DNA of 64,000 nt from Puccinia triticina (lineage: Eukaryota; Basidiomycota; Pucciniomycetes; Pucciniales; Pucciniaceae), in the NCBI RefSeq assembly GCF_026914185.1, contig NC_070572.1, positions 4,836,001-4,900,000 of the forward strand, read 5' to 3'. Shown piece by piece: positions 34,346 through 46,234 of the stretch. Numbering within the stretch: the stretch's first letter is position 1; each line of letters opens with the position of its first letter. A program made the translations under genes and the position numbers. A model generated the notes under the pieces. It saw only the letters and a program-made list of their open reading frames with translations, did not search any database and had not been told where the DNA came from.

Positions 34346-36141
34346 TGTCAGCCTTAGAGATACATCAAGTATTCAAAAGACTGCAATAACTCAGTAAATA
34401 ATAATAATTATTAAATTATTATTGCAGAATCAGATTCCTCATCATAATTTAAGGGGGGTCACCCACTTAAAGTATCCCCTTATTCCTATTCCTTCATGTA
34501 CTAAATGTATAAATAAGAATTGGCCACAGAAAGCGCCCAAAAATAGTATTACATACAAAAAATTAGTAAAACAATTAAAGTACATAAAATTAAACTGTTG
34601 TACAATAATGAGTAATATTACTCGTGTAAAAATACCCCGTGAAAGTATTATGTAGACTTCTACTGAAGCTCTTTCACATGACAATTGGTTATAAACATGT
34701 CATGTGACAGAGTCAGGGAAATTAGTCTATTTTAATACAATTAAAATACCCACAGCCAAGCCCTTTTCACGGCTACAGCCCTGGATACTCCCATAGGGAG
34801 AAAAGGACTCAGTGTTTACGCCCACTGAAGTCCCCTCTATAAATAGAGGCCTATTTGGCCCTCAGGAAAAGATCCCCCAGACCATTCACCGCCCATAAAC
34901 TGTAAGTTTGTCGTGAACATTCTCCTCTGCTACTATTGTAGCCCCTTTTCCCTTTAAAACCATCCCCAGCACGTAAAATCCACTGGATTAAACCTTTAAA
35001 TATCAAAACTCCCCTATTAGCATATTTACAAGCTTTATCCTTAAAAGTAGTTGCCGTAAGATCTCTGCCTCTGACAAGCAGCCAATCAGCTTAAGCGCTT
35101 ACCACCTACTTTTTATGCCAAATTTATTCCCTGTAATTAATAATCGGACTTACTTTGCGCACTGCGAAAAGCTCTTTGCGCACTGTGCAGTGCGCAAAGT
35201 TTGCAAACACTTCGCGCACTGCGCGTGAAGGGCGCAACTTTTTCAAATTATTTTTTGACCAATCAATAGACAAGCTTATTATTGTCCTCTGTGAATTTAT
35301 TTGGAGTTTTTTGAAGCTTCCTTGTATGCTTAAAAATCCCACCAATAAAAAAAACAAGTACAGCCATTTGGGGACCTGGAATTCATATTCCCACCAGTCA
35401 AAAAATCCATATAATTTAGTGAATAATGATACTTATGAATTCAAACTTTTTAGAATTTTTTGGCCACTTTGTGCAAGAATAAGGCTTTCAAAAATTAGGA
35501 AAGTTCACCACTTACTGGCGCATTTTGGCATATCTTGAGAAACAGTTACTGGTTTTTGAAAGCCTTGTCCTTGTACAAAGTGGCCAAAAAGTTCTAAAAC
35601 TTTTAAATACATGTTTAATATGATTCAATAAATTAATTGGATTTTTTGGCCTGTGGGAATATGAATTCCAGGTCCCCAAATGGCTGTACTTGTTTTTTTT
35701 ATTGGTGGGATTTTTAAGCATACAAGGAAGCTTCAAAAAACTCCAAATAAATTCACAGAGGACAATAATAAGCTTGTCTATTGATTGGTCAAAAAATAAT
35801 TTGAAAAAGTTGCGCCCTTCACGCGCAGTGCGCGAAGTGTTTGCAAACTTCGCGCACTGCACAGTGCGCGAAGTGTTTGCAAACTTTGCGCACTGCACAG
35901 TGCGCGAAGAGCTTTTCGCAGTGCGCAAAGTAAGTCCGTTAATAATTATATATTATTAATTACATAATAAATCCTCCTCTTGTTAAAGAGTGTTTAAAAC
36001 CCTTGTAGTGGCCAAATAACCACGTAACAAGCTTAGTAATTTACATTACTAGTGTTTACATCAGCACAGTTATAGTGCTAGGGCCCAAAAACCCTTATTT
36101 TTGACGGGTTTTTGCCCCAAGCTTCATAAACAGAGCTGTCA
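34346..36141 (+). repeat. Gypsy-1 3' LTR, split by a palindromic element
   Basis: TGTCAGCC...GAGCTGTCA, 1796 bp including the 794 bp insertion and its 8 bp duplication; the remaining 994 bp align with the 5' LTR end to end. Confidence 0.95.
35145..35938. mobile_element. 794 bp palindromic foldback element, 8 bp TSD
   Basis: Starts CGGACTTACTTTGCGCACTG and ends with its reverse complement; flanked by TTAATAAT on both sides (35137-35144, 35939-35946), absent from the other LTR. An 8 bp duplication fits hAT-type transposition. The two halves are reverse complements for some 350-370 bp with a central loop around 35500-35560 (one arm carries an extra TGCGCGAAGTGTTTGCAAAC copy). Mirrored open frames on both strands follow from this and are not genes. 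Confidence 0.93.
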
Positions 36142-36242
36142 GTGTTGGGCCCCTTTTTGGGGCCTAGCCTCTGACTCACTAGACACGAGTACTAGCTCTC
36201 CATGTTGATTTGCTCCTCCGTAATCAACATCGTCTCAAACCA

Positions 36243-36367
36243 TCACAAAACCAAGGGGGGTCCCTTGGATTTGTATATCATCAGTTGAGATCAACCAAAT
36301 TTAAATTGGTTGAGTGCATCCCAGTTAAACTGGGATGACTTCATCCTAGCCAAATATGCTGGCAGAG
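36243..36367. mobile_element. Truncated MITE related to 9622-9811
   Basis: Shares CCAAGGGGGG, ATCAACCAA, GCATCCCAGTTAAACTGGGAT and the end AAATATGCTGGCAG with the intact copy; only one terminal arm is present. Lies about 240 bp upstream of the DUF2433 gene start. Confidence 0.65.
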
Positions 36368-36606
36368 CTATCAGAGGCTTGCTTCACACCCGCAGCAGTG
36401 AGGGACTTGTGTTAAGTTTGACAAAAGCCACACATAAGAAGGCTTTTTTGAACTTGGGTGTATTGTATCATAACCTTCAGGGGTGTCACTGTCTGTGACA
36501 GATGAGGGCGTGGACGCTTCATTTCGGGAGGGCTAGTGATCGGTTCATATTGTGTACTTCTAGGCATACATAGTTTGCTGCCCACCACCAACAACCACCA
36601 ACCATC

Positions 36607-39550
36607 ATGCCACAACCATCCCCACTCCACTCAGCCCCCAAACCAGCCACCCTGAGCGCGAACTCCAGCGAACAGCCCAAAGCACCAGCACCAGTAACAC
36701 CGGACAACGGCCTCTCAAATAGGATCGACGTGCTAGACTCAGACCATGGCAGGATACTCTGTATTGCCGACCTCAGGGGTGCCATTTCTCAGATCAACCA
36801 ACTCGCCAAACAGTTTAACGCCGTCGCCGTCATCCATTCAGGCGACTTTGGATTCTACGGTCAGATACATGTGTGCTCTGCTGGAATCGGTCCTGATCGC
36901 TGACACTGTTTTCTCCTCCTCAGAAACATCCTCACTCGACAGGATGTCCGATCGTACCCTGCGTCATCTCATACAGTACTCCTCACTCATCTCATCCCAG
37001 TTTAGATCCCAACTACTCGCCCCAAGTATGAACGGCCACTCGATCCGCCAGATGATCGTCTCACCCCCTCAGCCATCCTCATCCTCATCACCCGACTCGA
37101 CAACCCCAAACCAGAACCCACCCCCTCAATTTGCACTTTCAGAGTTCCCCGATCTACTCACCCGCAAGCTCACCCTGGACGTACCCGTTTACACCGTCTG
37201 GGGGGCCTGTGAGGATGTCTCTATCATCGAAAAGATCCGTGCCGCTGGTCCATCCGCCCTCAATACATCATCTCAACCGGCCAACAAAACCCCAGAAACC
37301 AATCAGAAACATGGCTATCTAACCCCATACTCGATCCCCAACCTAACCGTCCTAGATGAAGCTACCACTCGCTGTTTGGTATTCGGCGGGATCAGGTTAC
37401 GGCTGTTCGGTTTAGGTGGTGCGGTAGTCCCACATAAGCTGTTCGATAATGGTGAGGGGGGTGCGACGATCGCCGGTGGTCAAGGTACGATGTGGACAAG
37501 CATCCTACAGATCGGAGAGGTCGTTGACACCGCTCAACGTGTCTACGACCCAACCGAAACTAGGCTGTTGATATCACATGCCAGTCCCGGCCGAGAAGGC
37601 CTATTAGCACAACTAGCACTTGTCTTAAAAGCTGACCTGACCATCTCCGCCGGTCTACATTTCCGGTAATGACTCTTATCGCTCATCCTTCTTGCTTGAT
37701 ATCATCGAATCACTCACACTCTCTTCCTATTCCTTTTTTTCTTTTCCTTAACGATAAATAGCTACGGTGTCAGTTATAATGAATTCAGTGTCCAACATGA
37801 TCAAGATGCTTTTCGTGCCAAGTTACTTCATGCCAAGGCCACATTCAACGAGATTTGGGATACGGTCAAGAACCAGGTCGATGCTGTCATCGAGTCAGTC
37901 TCAACCTCCGAGTCATCCTCCACCATCCGCTGACGTTTTTTTTATCTATACACCCTTGACAACAGTGACCACCAACGCCAACTGCTTTCTAATGCCCTAG
38001 CAGTAGCCAATCGTGTTCCTGCCCCGCCTGCCCCTGGCTCGGTTGCGGTGACTGAGGAACCTGCCTGGAAGAATTCGTGGAACTGGAACTTACCAGACGC
38101 AGCTTATGGAAGTTTGATTTTGGACATCAAAGAAGGTCGGATCGGCGCTGAAATGCGCAGTCAAGGTTTGTGGACTTCACAGGATCCTCCATCCATCAAT
38201 TCGCCGCACAAATCTGTTTTAACATTACTCTCGTCAATGGTAGGGTTCAATTTTGCCTATCGATCGCAATCACAGACGAAGCCACCCACCACACCTCAAA
38301 TCAATCCCCGAGCGCCTGTTGCGCATGTATCCACCTCTGCTGCAAACACTAACGACAACCAGGGCCACCAATCCCTGGCACGACCTCTGAATCAATCGTC
38401 CAGTCAAGGAATCCCCTCTTATGGAAACAAACCACCAACAGCACATCCCGTCTCAGGCCATACAAAAAATTCATCATACCCCCATCAACCCGAAACATCT
38501 GCCCCGCCCTCTTCGGCCGGACCAAACAATCATGTTCCTCGCTCTCACCCGCAACATGGCAGTGCACTCGGAAGTCAAGGCACTGGGCGCACTCCAAACC
38601 AATACACCAACCACCAGCACCGCTACTCAAAATCGCGAGAAGATAGGCGGGATGAGAGCCTGCGCACACCCCCCTCCACCCAATCAAATTCAGTACCCCC
38701 AGGCGCCGATTCTAGTACCAAATCGGCTCCCCAAGCACGGCCTAGATCTGGTCCAGATGAGCCAACCAAGAACCCTAGTAAGTCATCGTAACATATTTTT
38801 AGTTGATTAGATCTTGATGAATACATATGAAACCATGAACTTTGGAATGCAAGACTCAGGAAACCAAGAATCAACCGCATCCGCAGGTCAATCTGCTTCT
38901 GCTGCTCCCTCACGGAAATCGTCGTTTGCCGGTAAGAAGAAAAAAGGCTCTTCCGGAGGGCAAACCAGTGGCTCGAAGAGTGATTCCGAACGTGCAGCTC
39001 AGGAAAAGAGTGATGGCGACGCTGAAACAGGAACTGCGAAGAACGGTACGGTCAGTGTTGGATCTGCCAAAGAATTCAAGGGGAAGATCGATGGTGGACC
39101 GGCTGAAGAGAAAACAGAACCCAATGACAAGCTCGTCAGAGCCAGCACTAATTCCACCGAGTCAACTCCAACAATGATGAATGGCGATGGGACTAATAAC
39201 CATAACTACCGAGGTCGCCCTGGATCGCGAGGCAGAGGTGGACAGGGACAATATAACATGAGAAATAACCGGGGCGGGCGCGGTGGCGGACGAGGAATGG
39301 ATAGGGACGGCTTCAATTCTCGCCCTGCCGGTCCTGGTCTCGTGGGACCGGCTCTTGCTGGAGCGGGCGTGAGTACATTTTTCATTTTGGTCTTTTTTTG
39401 AAGTGAAGTATACTCAAATCAGTTCTTTTTCTGTGGCTTGTTCCTTTTTGTTTTTCTTTTGTGGCTTAGATCGGAAACAAAAGTTACAATAATAACCACA
39501 GCTCTCCGACTAATAATAGCGGAACTACTGGTCCGGGAGATAATAAATAA
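36607..39550 (+). CDS. DUF2433 metallophosphoesterase-like protein with RGG tail
   Basis: Seven exons: 36607-36859, 36924-37665, 37762-37893, 37966-38165, 38244-38777, 38860-39368, 39470-39550; introns of 64-101 nt, all phases consistent, 816 residues. The N-terminal third resembles calcineurin-like phosphoesterases (ILCIADLRG, VIHSGDFGFY, later PVYTVWGACEDV, RLFGLGGAVVPHKLFDNGEG, LLISHASPGREGLLAQLALV), which in fungi is the DUF2433 family; biochemical role not established. EEPAWKNSWNWNL and SQGFNFAYR close the conserved part. The rest is Pro/Ser/Gln-rich and disordered, ending in an RGG/RG cluster (RGRPGSRGRGGQGQY, RGGRGGGRGMDRDG) that suggests RNA binding. Intron 4 (38166-38243) is 78 nt and has no in-frame stop, so a retained form would add 26 residues. 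Gene appears intact. Confidence 0.88.
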
Positions 39551-40001
39551 AAACAAGGAGGGCGAATAATGCTTTCAAAGTAACTCATACTAAAAATGAA
39601 AAAAATGATGCGAAGGACGAATAGAGAATTCGACAGAATTAATAGTATTGCTTTTTTGGGTTGCCCGATGGAATTGTAGTGAAGGAGTGCTTTTGAATAT
39701 GCGCGTATTACACATACATAATTGAGGACATCCACCAAAAACAACGCGAAAATCTTAAATCCGGTGACAATACACAACAATTTTCCCTTCTTTTGGTCTT
39801 GTTTTGTTTTTGATCCTTCACTTCTCACACACACATTCTTAATTTCTCTTCTTTTCTTTCTTCTTTCTGTCATGATTGATTGATTCGAGTTCTGCAAAGT
39901 TACTAGAAAATTAAATGAAGTGAAATGAGGCAAAACAAAACAAAAACAAAACCACTTCAACTGATTGCTAATTGTTTAAATTCTGCTGTTTTTTGAAACT
40001 A
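39551..40001. other. 3' flank of DUF2433 gene
   Basis: Contains the likely 3' UTR and no further gene; AT-rich with A/C-rich tracts. Confidence 0.4.
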
Positions 40002-40040
40002 CTAGGACAATTGTGGCTGCGCCACTGCTACAGGCTTTTT
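40002..40040 (-). mobile_element. Helitron 3' end, same family
   Basis: Read on the minus strand: GCAGTGGCGCAGCCA, ten bases, CTAG, then T. Matches the 3' ends at 21282 and 30256. The element would extend to higher coordinates; its 5' end was not found with confidence. Confidence 0.55.
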
Positions 40041-41565
40041 TACATGGACATTACTCATCAAGTCTAAACACATCTGACGCAGTAATGCCCTTAAGGAATG
40101 ATTCAAAAAGTAAGAGCTTGCTGAAAAGGAAAATGAGCCATGACACAAATTATAGCTAGCTCTGGAAGTAATGTTACATGATAGTTAAATGCAAGTTTCA
40201 TCACAAAAAATGGCAGATGACATTGATAAGCAATCCATTCAGACCTAGATGCGGCAAGGGAGTCCAGGCCGGGAGGGCTGTGGCGTGCGCGCACTGCGGC
40301 TGAGCTAACTTAACACAAGTCCCCCTGGTGGGAAGCTTGCTGTGGCTGGCCGCAAAGCGGCCCCTCCCGCAGGGAGGGACTTGCATATTATCCCCAATTT
40401 CATAGGGGAGCAGAAAGTACCAAATGGCTGTAAGGTTTTTTAACTTTTTAATAGCTCTGCCCCCAGCACCTCCAAAGGTCTGAGCCACAGCTTTCTGACC
40501 CTTTGACATCTTCTCTACAATTCTGTCTCCTCAGAATTTTTGTATCACCATCAATGTATTTTTAATAAATTTTTGAAAAGTGACTTCTCAAGAAATGGAT
40601 CTGCACAAGGATTCACAAGGCTGTATTGCTTGTAAATCTTGTGGACCAAAAAATCTGCATGCTTTCTAGGTTGTGTGTAAATTGACACATTGTATGTACA
40701 AAGCTAAGATCACCACTGTGCTTCCCTCTGGCCAAATGTGGATCCACACATGGATCCTCCAAACTTAAGACATGGTTTGGAATTTTGTTTTGCTGCCTTG
40801 ACCAGGTTCCTGAACACTTTTGCCACTAGGAAGTGCAGTCTTTGGATTGAGAGGCTGGAACAGGGGTCAAAATTTGCGCATTTATCAAGGCTACAAGACT
40901 TTCTATTCAGTTTTCATTGTTTTTATTATAATTTATAGGGCTGTATTTTTATTTTTTGCACTGAATATCCCTTCTGCTCCTGCTAAAATTGAGGGATAGC
41001 GAGTAAGCCTCTCCTAGAGAGCACTCTGCGCGGGTCCCCCGGACCTCCGTTTGAGTGGCTTTGTTAAGTTAGGCGGCTGAGCCTATGAAGCCCAAGGGGT
41101 GACACACCTGCTCTGACTTCTGAGAGGCAAAGGTGCCTGAGGGCCGCTGTACCTTATGGCTCTCCCTCTTTTTAAGATCACCTTGCTTAAGACTTGTCGG
41201 CGAGTAGCTCCCAAGGGAGGAGAGGGCTGGGGCGGAGACTCCTGGAGCAGACAGATCCCCGAGGGGGAGAGGGCCAAGGCTGTCAGGCTTGGGTGATGTC
41301 AAGAGAAGGACTTCTCTTCTAGCTACACCGGCAACGGCGTTCAGTAGCGCGCAAAGGAGCGCGAGATATAAAAATAATAATGTTATTTTTAGATAATGTT
41401 TAACAGAGGGGCCACGAGCGCATGGGGTATTTAAGTGCCCTCCGGAGTGCTACAGTTGCACAAGGCATCCTATTGTACAAGAAATACCCCCGGGGGACCC
41501 CTGTCCGGAATTCCAGGGTCTGATCAGTTTTTAATTTTTCCGGGTATTTTTTGGCCAAGATCCGT
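40041..41565. other. No recognisable gene; probably transposon-derived
   Basis: GC-rich stretches near 40250-40390 and 41020-41300 with short frames only. GATATAAAAATAATAATG at 41362-41379 and TATTTAAGTGCC near 41428 resemble LTR promoter sequence, but I could not define element ends. Confidence 0.35.
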
Positions 41566-42090
41566 GTCAATGACCGGTCATCAAGAGGTTTTATCCTCTT
41601 TGGTGGCCGGCTGACTGGTCATCAAGAGGTTTTACCCTCTTCAATGACCAGCTGACCGGTCATTGAGAGGTTGTATCCTCTTTGATGGCCGGTCAGCCGG
41701 CCACCAAAGAGGATAAAACCTCTTGTTGACCGGTCAGCTGGCCATTGAGAGGGGTTGTATCTCTGTTGATGACCGGTCAGCCGGCCACCAAAGAGGATAA
41801 AACCTCTTGATGACCGGTCAGCTGGCCATTGAGAGGGGTTGTATCTCTGTTGATACCCGGTCAGCCGGCCATCAAGAGGGGTTGTATCCCTGTCAACATG
41901 ACCGGTCACAGCCGGCCATCGGAAGGGGTTGTATCCCTGTCAATGACCGGTCACAGACGGCCATTGGGAGGGGTTGTATCCCTGTTGATGACCGCTCAGC
42001 TGGCCATCAAAGAGGATAAACCCTCTTGATGACTGGTCAGCCAGTCATCAAGAGGTTGTATCCTTGCCTCTGCGATGACCGGCTGACCGG
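41566..42090. repeat. Hairpin-unit array, GACCGGTC family (copy A)
   Basis: About ten units of 40-50 bp in which a gene-free hairpin such as CTCTTTGATGGCCGG / CCGGCCACCAAAGAG brackets the palindrome GACCGGTC or GCCGGC. The array is interrupted by the LTR at 42091-43170 and ends in 43171-43190. Confidence 0.88.
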
Positions 42091-43170
42091 TGTAAAGCTC
42101 AAAAGTGTTCCTGAGAACCTTTTGCTGAGTGCGGAAAGGGATGAATGAGGTTACCTCTGCCTTTCCTTGGTCACTAGACACTCAAACAAGCCCCCCAATC
42201 TACGATTGGAAGGTTTATGTAGTGATAGTGGAGGTGTATCAAAAGATAGCCTACTTTGAGCAGGTGGCTTAAGGGTTCTGGTAATGTAGCTGATGAGTAA
42301 GTGTTGTGATGAGGTTGTAATTTGTATGTAAGGGTGTCAAACCACAATATAGAGTGGGGCTAATACTGTAGAGTGAGCGAGTATTGTACTGTTATGGGGT
42401 AAGCTTAGTGTAAGTAGTTTGCTGAGAGAAATTACAACTGGGGGGAGGAGAGCCTCCTTAAATAGAAAAGAGTGAGGGATTTTAGCTCCAGGGGAACAAG
42501 ATAATGAGGGGTTTTAGCTGCCCTGAAGACTACAATGAGGTATTTTGGCTGGTGGTTGACAGGTCACATGAGGTCATGATGTCATATGAGGGAATTTAGC
42601 TAGTGAGAAATAGGAGGTGAGATATTTTAGCTGGCCTGGACTGTCAACTGATGTCATCTGCAAGCTGCATGAGGGGTTTTTGCTATCTTTACACCTGCAT
42701 GATGTCATCTGTCAACTGTCAGACTGCAGCCCCTATTACACTTGTCTGCATGCACCTGCTTAAGACTGCATAAGCCTACATCAAGTGTGCATAACACTGC
42801 ATGACACTGCATGACATGTGCATAGCACAATGAAATGCAGTGCAGCTGATGAGATAAAGTATATGTAAAGGGTAGACAAGCTTTCAGGGTGGTCCATGTA
42901 ACTGATTACATGTCCTGGGTAAGTGTGGTTCATGTAACGGATTACATGACCTGAGTATGGTGTTTTGTGTGTATGTAACTGAATGATGGTGTCTTGAAGA
43001 GGGTGTAACTTGTGATCCAGAGGGGTTTAGGGTGTGTTATCCATGGTGTTCTGTGTAGTTTTGGCCGTAGAATCCAGTGGTTTTGCCGTATTAGGTGATT
43101 TGTGAGTGTACATATGAGAAAAAAGGAAATTTTGAAATGGGCTAGGTGGGTAACCATAAAGCATACCACA
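42091..43170 (-). mobile_element. Solo LTR, 1080 bp, CCGG duplication
   Basis: TGTAAAGCTCAAAAG...GCATACCACA, flanked by CCGG at 42087-42090 and 43171-43174. Shares termini, CTTTTGCTGA, repeated GAGGGGTTTTAGCT words and a minus-strand TATTTAAGGAGG near 42450 with the Gypsy-2 LTR family. Inserted in a satellite unit. No internal coding region, hence solo. Confidence 0.85.
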
Positions 43171-43316
43171 CCGGTCATCACCGGGATCAGAGGTCCTTCA
43201 ATGGCCCAATCTATGGTATTACAGGTGTAACACATACATACATATGGCTTTAGCATATGTAAGCCCATAAATATTGCTTTACAGTATGTATTTGGGCCAG
43301 TGTCCGTAATGTGAGG

Positions 43317-43345
43317 CCCCCCCCCCCCCCCCCCAAAAAAAAAAA
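43317..43345. repeat. C18 followed by A11
   Basis: Adjacent homopolymer runs, likely length-variable. Confidence 0.9.
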
Positions 43346-43610
43346 GATTGGCTGGTCAGAAACCTTATCCCTCATAGAACTAGAATCTACAACCTCCAAA
43401 GAGCTCAAAAATGTCATTTACATGGCATAATGCTCATATGCAGAGTTGTAGATCCGGCCCGCGTCTGAAATGTCTTGTTGCGGGCGGGGCTGTACGGTAG
43501 GATGCCTTGCGCAACTGTACAGGGCCTGCTGAGCAGGGGTGCCTAGGTGCCTGTACTTCTGGGGCCTGCGAAGCAGGGGTTTTTGAACTCTACAGTTCCC
43601 AGGAGTATTG

Positions 43611-44817
43611 CACCAGGAAAAAAAAATAGTCACTTGATGGCAAGTGACATGATGCAGCTTTGGTTTCTGCTCCAGAGCTACTCCAGCGCTGCTCCAAGTC
43701 TGCTCCACCAGCACTTGTAGAGCTTGCAGGACTGCACCAGAGCACTCAATGTGGCACAGTCAGCTGATCCTAATTTTTTCCCAGGAACAGCTGAGCAGTA
43801 GGCATTGACTGAGCCTGGGCCAAAGCTGAGCATTGGCTGAGCCTGGGCCAAAGCTGAGCATTGGCTGAGCCTGGGCCAAAGCTGAGCATTGGCTGAGCCT
43901 GTGCCACAGCTGAGCATTGGCTGAGCCTGTGCCACAGCTGAGCATTGGATATTCCAAGCCTGAAACAAATCCAAGTGTCAGCTGGACCAAGAATATTCCA
44001 AATCTGAGCATCAGCTTAGCCAATGCTGGTACAAAGTTGAGCATTGGCTGAGCCAAGGCTGTTCTAAAGCTGATTATCAGATGTTTTGAGACTATTCAAA
44101 AGATTAATATCACCTGAGCCAAGGCTGTTCCACAGCTGAGCATCAGCTGAGCCAAGGCTGTTCCACAGCTGAGCATCAGCTGAGCCAAGGCTGGTCCACA
44201 GCTGAGCATCAGCTGAGCATCAGCTGAGCCAAGGCTGGTCCACAGCTGAGCATCAGCTGAGCATCAGCTGAGCCAAGGCTGGTCCACAGCTGAGCATTGT
44301 CTTAGCCAAGGTTGGTCCACAGCTGAGCATCAGCTGAGCCAAGGCTGGTCCACTGATGGACATAAGCTGTTACAGGAGTGGTCAGACTCAGAATCTGAGC
44401 ATTGGCTGGACCGAGATTTATCCAAAGCTGAAAATCAGCTGAGCCAATACTGGTCCAAAGCTGAGCATTGGCTGGGCAAATGATAATCCTAATCTGAGTC
44501 TAAGCTGAGCCATGACTGGAATAAAGCTGAAAATAAGCTGCGCCAGGACTGGTTCTGATCTGGGCAACAAAGCTGAGCATGAGCTGGGCACCAAAGCTGA
44601 GCATAAGCTGGGAGCTAAAGCTGAGTATAAGCTGACCAGAAATGGGGATCAGTGGTGCCCAGAAAAAACTGAGGATCTCCTGTGGAAATTCTTAAACTGG
44701 TTAGATGGTGGGTAGATGGTGGGTAGATGATGGGTAGATGGTGGGTAGATGGTGGGTAGCCCGCTGGAGCTGGCATGATGTCACTTGTCATCAAGTGACT
44801 ATTTTTTTTTCCTGGTG
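43611..44817. mobile_element. TIR element whose interior is a minisatellite
   Basis: About 45 bp terminal inverted repeats (CACCAGGAAAAAAAAATAGT, then CACTTGATGGCAAGTGACAT versus its reverse complement at 44770-44817), possibly flanked by TTG (43608-43610, 44818-44820). Between them 43795-44640 is an array of 27-34 bp units containing GCTGAGCATTGGCTGAGCC or CAGCTGAGCATCAGCTGAGC, and 44702-44758 is an 11 bp GATGGTGGGTA array. Confidence 0.78.
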
Positions 44818-44820
44818 TTG

Positions 44821-45415
44821 GAGATAGCTCCAATATAGGATAAAAGAAAAAGGAGGACTCACTTGGTGGAGGGAATCCTGAGGCGAAGGCAGGAATCAAG
44901 TCAGGTTTCAGCAAAGGGCAGCGGACAATCAGGTCAGAGGTTGAAGGGGTCGGAGCTGGCAGTGCGATGACGATTGTTGACAATTCTGGGGGGCCTTCAC
45001 TCGCTTGAAGGTCTGCCTTTTATATTCTTTTCCGTGCACTAAGAGGCAAAGGATCTTTGAATAGATCTCTTTGTCCGTTTCCTAGTGTCGCACCTGCTCG
45101 GCCAGAGTTGGATCAGATTTTCCTCTACTACTCTGGCTGAGCAAACTTGGTCAGGCTATTATTGGCTGGATTCTCCAGATCATGTTGGCCCCTAACTTGG
45201 GAGCGGCCTCATTGCTGTTTTCAGGGTAGTTCTTGTGATCTATTGATCACGAGAGGTATTGAAGCTTGCTGTCTTTTCTGGAATACTTGTGATCTATAGA
45301 TCACAAGTCTGTTATAAGATTCTTAATTAATCTTCTGAATCCTGAAACATCTGTGATAATGGCCGCACCTGCTTGCAGTCTTTGCAGGCCTAAACTAACT
45401 CTTGACCAATCTCAA
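44821..45415. other. No recognisable gene
   Basis: Contains the inverted pair CTTGTGATCTATTGATCACGAG near 45233-45255 and a related CTTGTGATCTATAGATCACAAG near 45287-45308; no coding region. Confidence 0.4.
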
Positions 45416-45417
45416 TA

Positions 45418-45548
45418 GGACGGTTCACGTAGGGCCGAAATCAGCAAGGCCAAAATAAATTTTATCCCACGGTCCCAGCCAATTTGGCTGGGAAGTCTTG
45501 CTGATTTATAACATCAGCAGGGTTAAAAAATCCCTACATGAACCGTCC
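45418..45548. mobile_element. TA-flanked MITE, 131 bp
   Basis: Inverted ends GGACGGTTCACGTAGGG and CCCTACATGAACCGTCC, flanked by TA on both sides (45416-45417, 45549-45550), as in Tc1/mariner-type elements. Confidence 0.85.
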
Positions 45549-45618
45549 TAATGGCTTGGTTTCTTGAGGTTGTGTCTTGAGTTTCTCAGGATTCTCATCT
45601 CCAGATCTCGTGGTATTA

Positions 45619-45775
45619 TGGTATTCAAAATTGCATAAGATTTTTTTACATGAAATCATAAACTGCAATTTTGGCTGGGAGATGTCACTTAAAGTTTTAT
45701 GCATGTTGACATCTCCCAGCCAAAATTGGTTTCATGATTTTATGTAAATAGTGACATATGCAATTTTGAATACCA
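45619..45775. mobile_element. TA-flanked hairpin MITE, 157 bp
   Basis: Inverted ends TGGTATTCAAAATTGCATA and TATGCAATTTTGAATACCA; inner arms TTTTGGCTGGGAGATGTCA and its complement; TA at both flanks. Confidence 0.85.
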
Positions 45776-45810
45776 TATATCTACCAGGTCTCTGGGGCCG
45801 AGACTACATA

Positions 45811-46234
45811 TTGTGTTTTTCAAGAAGCTTGGACACATTCACAGAATTTTATTTGGGGTAGATCCTGGCAGATCCCATATCTTTCATGTTTACTCCACGC
45901 TTAGTCTTGACAGGTGTCAGATGAGGCCCAAGGCTAAATCTAATCCCTGAGCCATCATTCTCCAGATGATGGTCAGGGAGTAGAATTTTGGAAAAACAAA
46001 GCTCATATTTGGAACCGGAGAGGCTTTGTTACCCTCCCTGCCCCATACCATGTAGCTAGGCTGCTGCCCTCTGCCCAAACGGAGGGACCAATAAGCTCAG
46101 GACTGTTACACATGCTACAATCAAATGAGGGCTGGGTGATATTTAAGCCCAAATTCTATCTGGAAGCTGAAAATAAATCCATAACATGAAACAAAAAATT
46201 ACTGAAATCGTCCAAGCTTCTTGAAAAAACACAA
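45811..46234. mobile_element. TA-flanked MITE, 424 bp
   Basis: Inverted ends TTGTGTTTTTCAAGAAGCTT and its near complement at 46208-46234, followed by similar AATTTTATTT/AAAAATTACT stretches; TA at both flanks. No transposase. Confidence 0.82.

Larger units (their letters stand above)
23126..36141 (+). mobile_element. Gypsy-1: Ty3/Gypsy chromovirus-type retrotransposon with nested insertions
   Basis: Complete element of 13.0 kb: two LTRs starting TGTCAGCC and ending GAGCTGTCA, 5 bp duplication GTGTT on both sides (23121-23125, 36142-36146), gag with zinc knuckle, aspartic protease, RT (YIDD intact), RNase H, integrase and a chromodomain. LTRs differ at roughly 25 places plus indels, so it is older than Gypsy-2. 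Nested inside are a Helitron (27023-30256) in gag and a palindromic element (35145-35938) in the 3' LTR. Removing both leaves about 9 kb. Confidence 0.95.

Noticed and set aside
35155..35928. Two open frames with identical beginnings on opposite strands
   Set aside because: They are mirror images caused by the palindromic element.
41069..41302. Minus-strand Ser/Pro-rich frames
   Set aside because: GC-rich repeat sequence without supporting introns, motifs or homologue.
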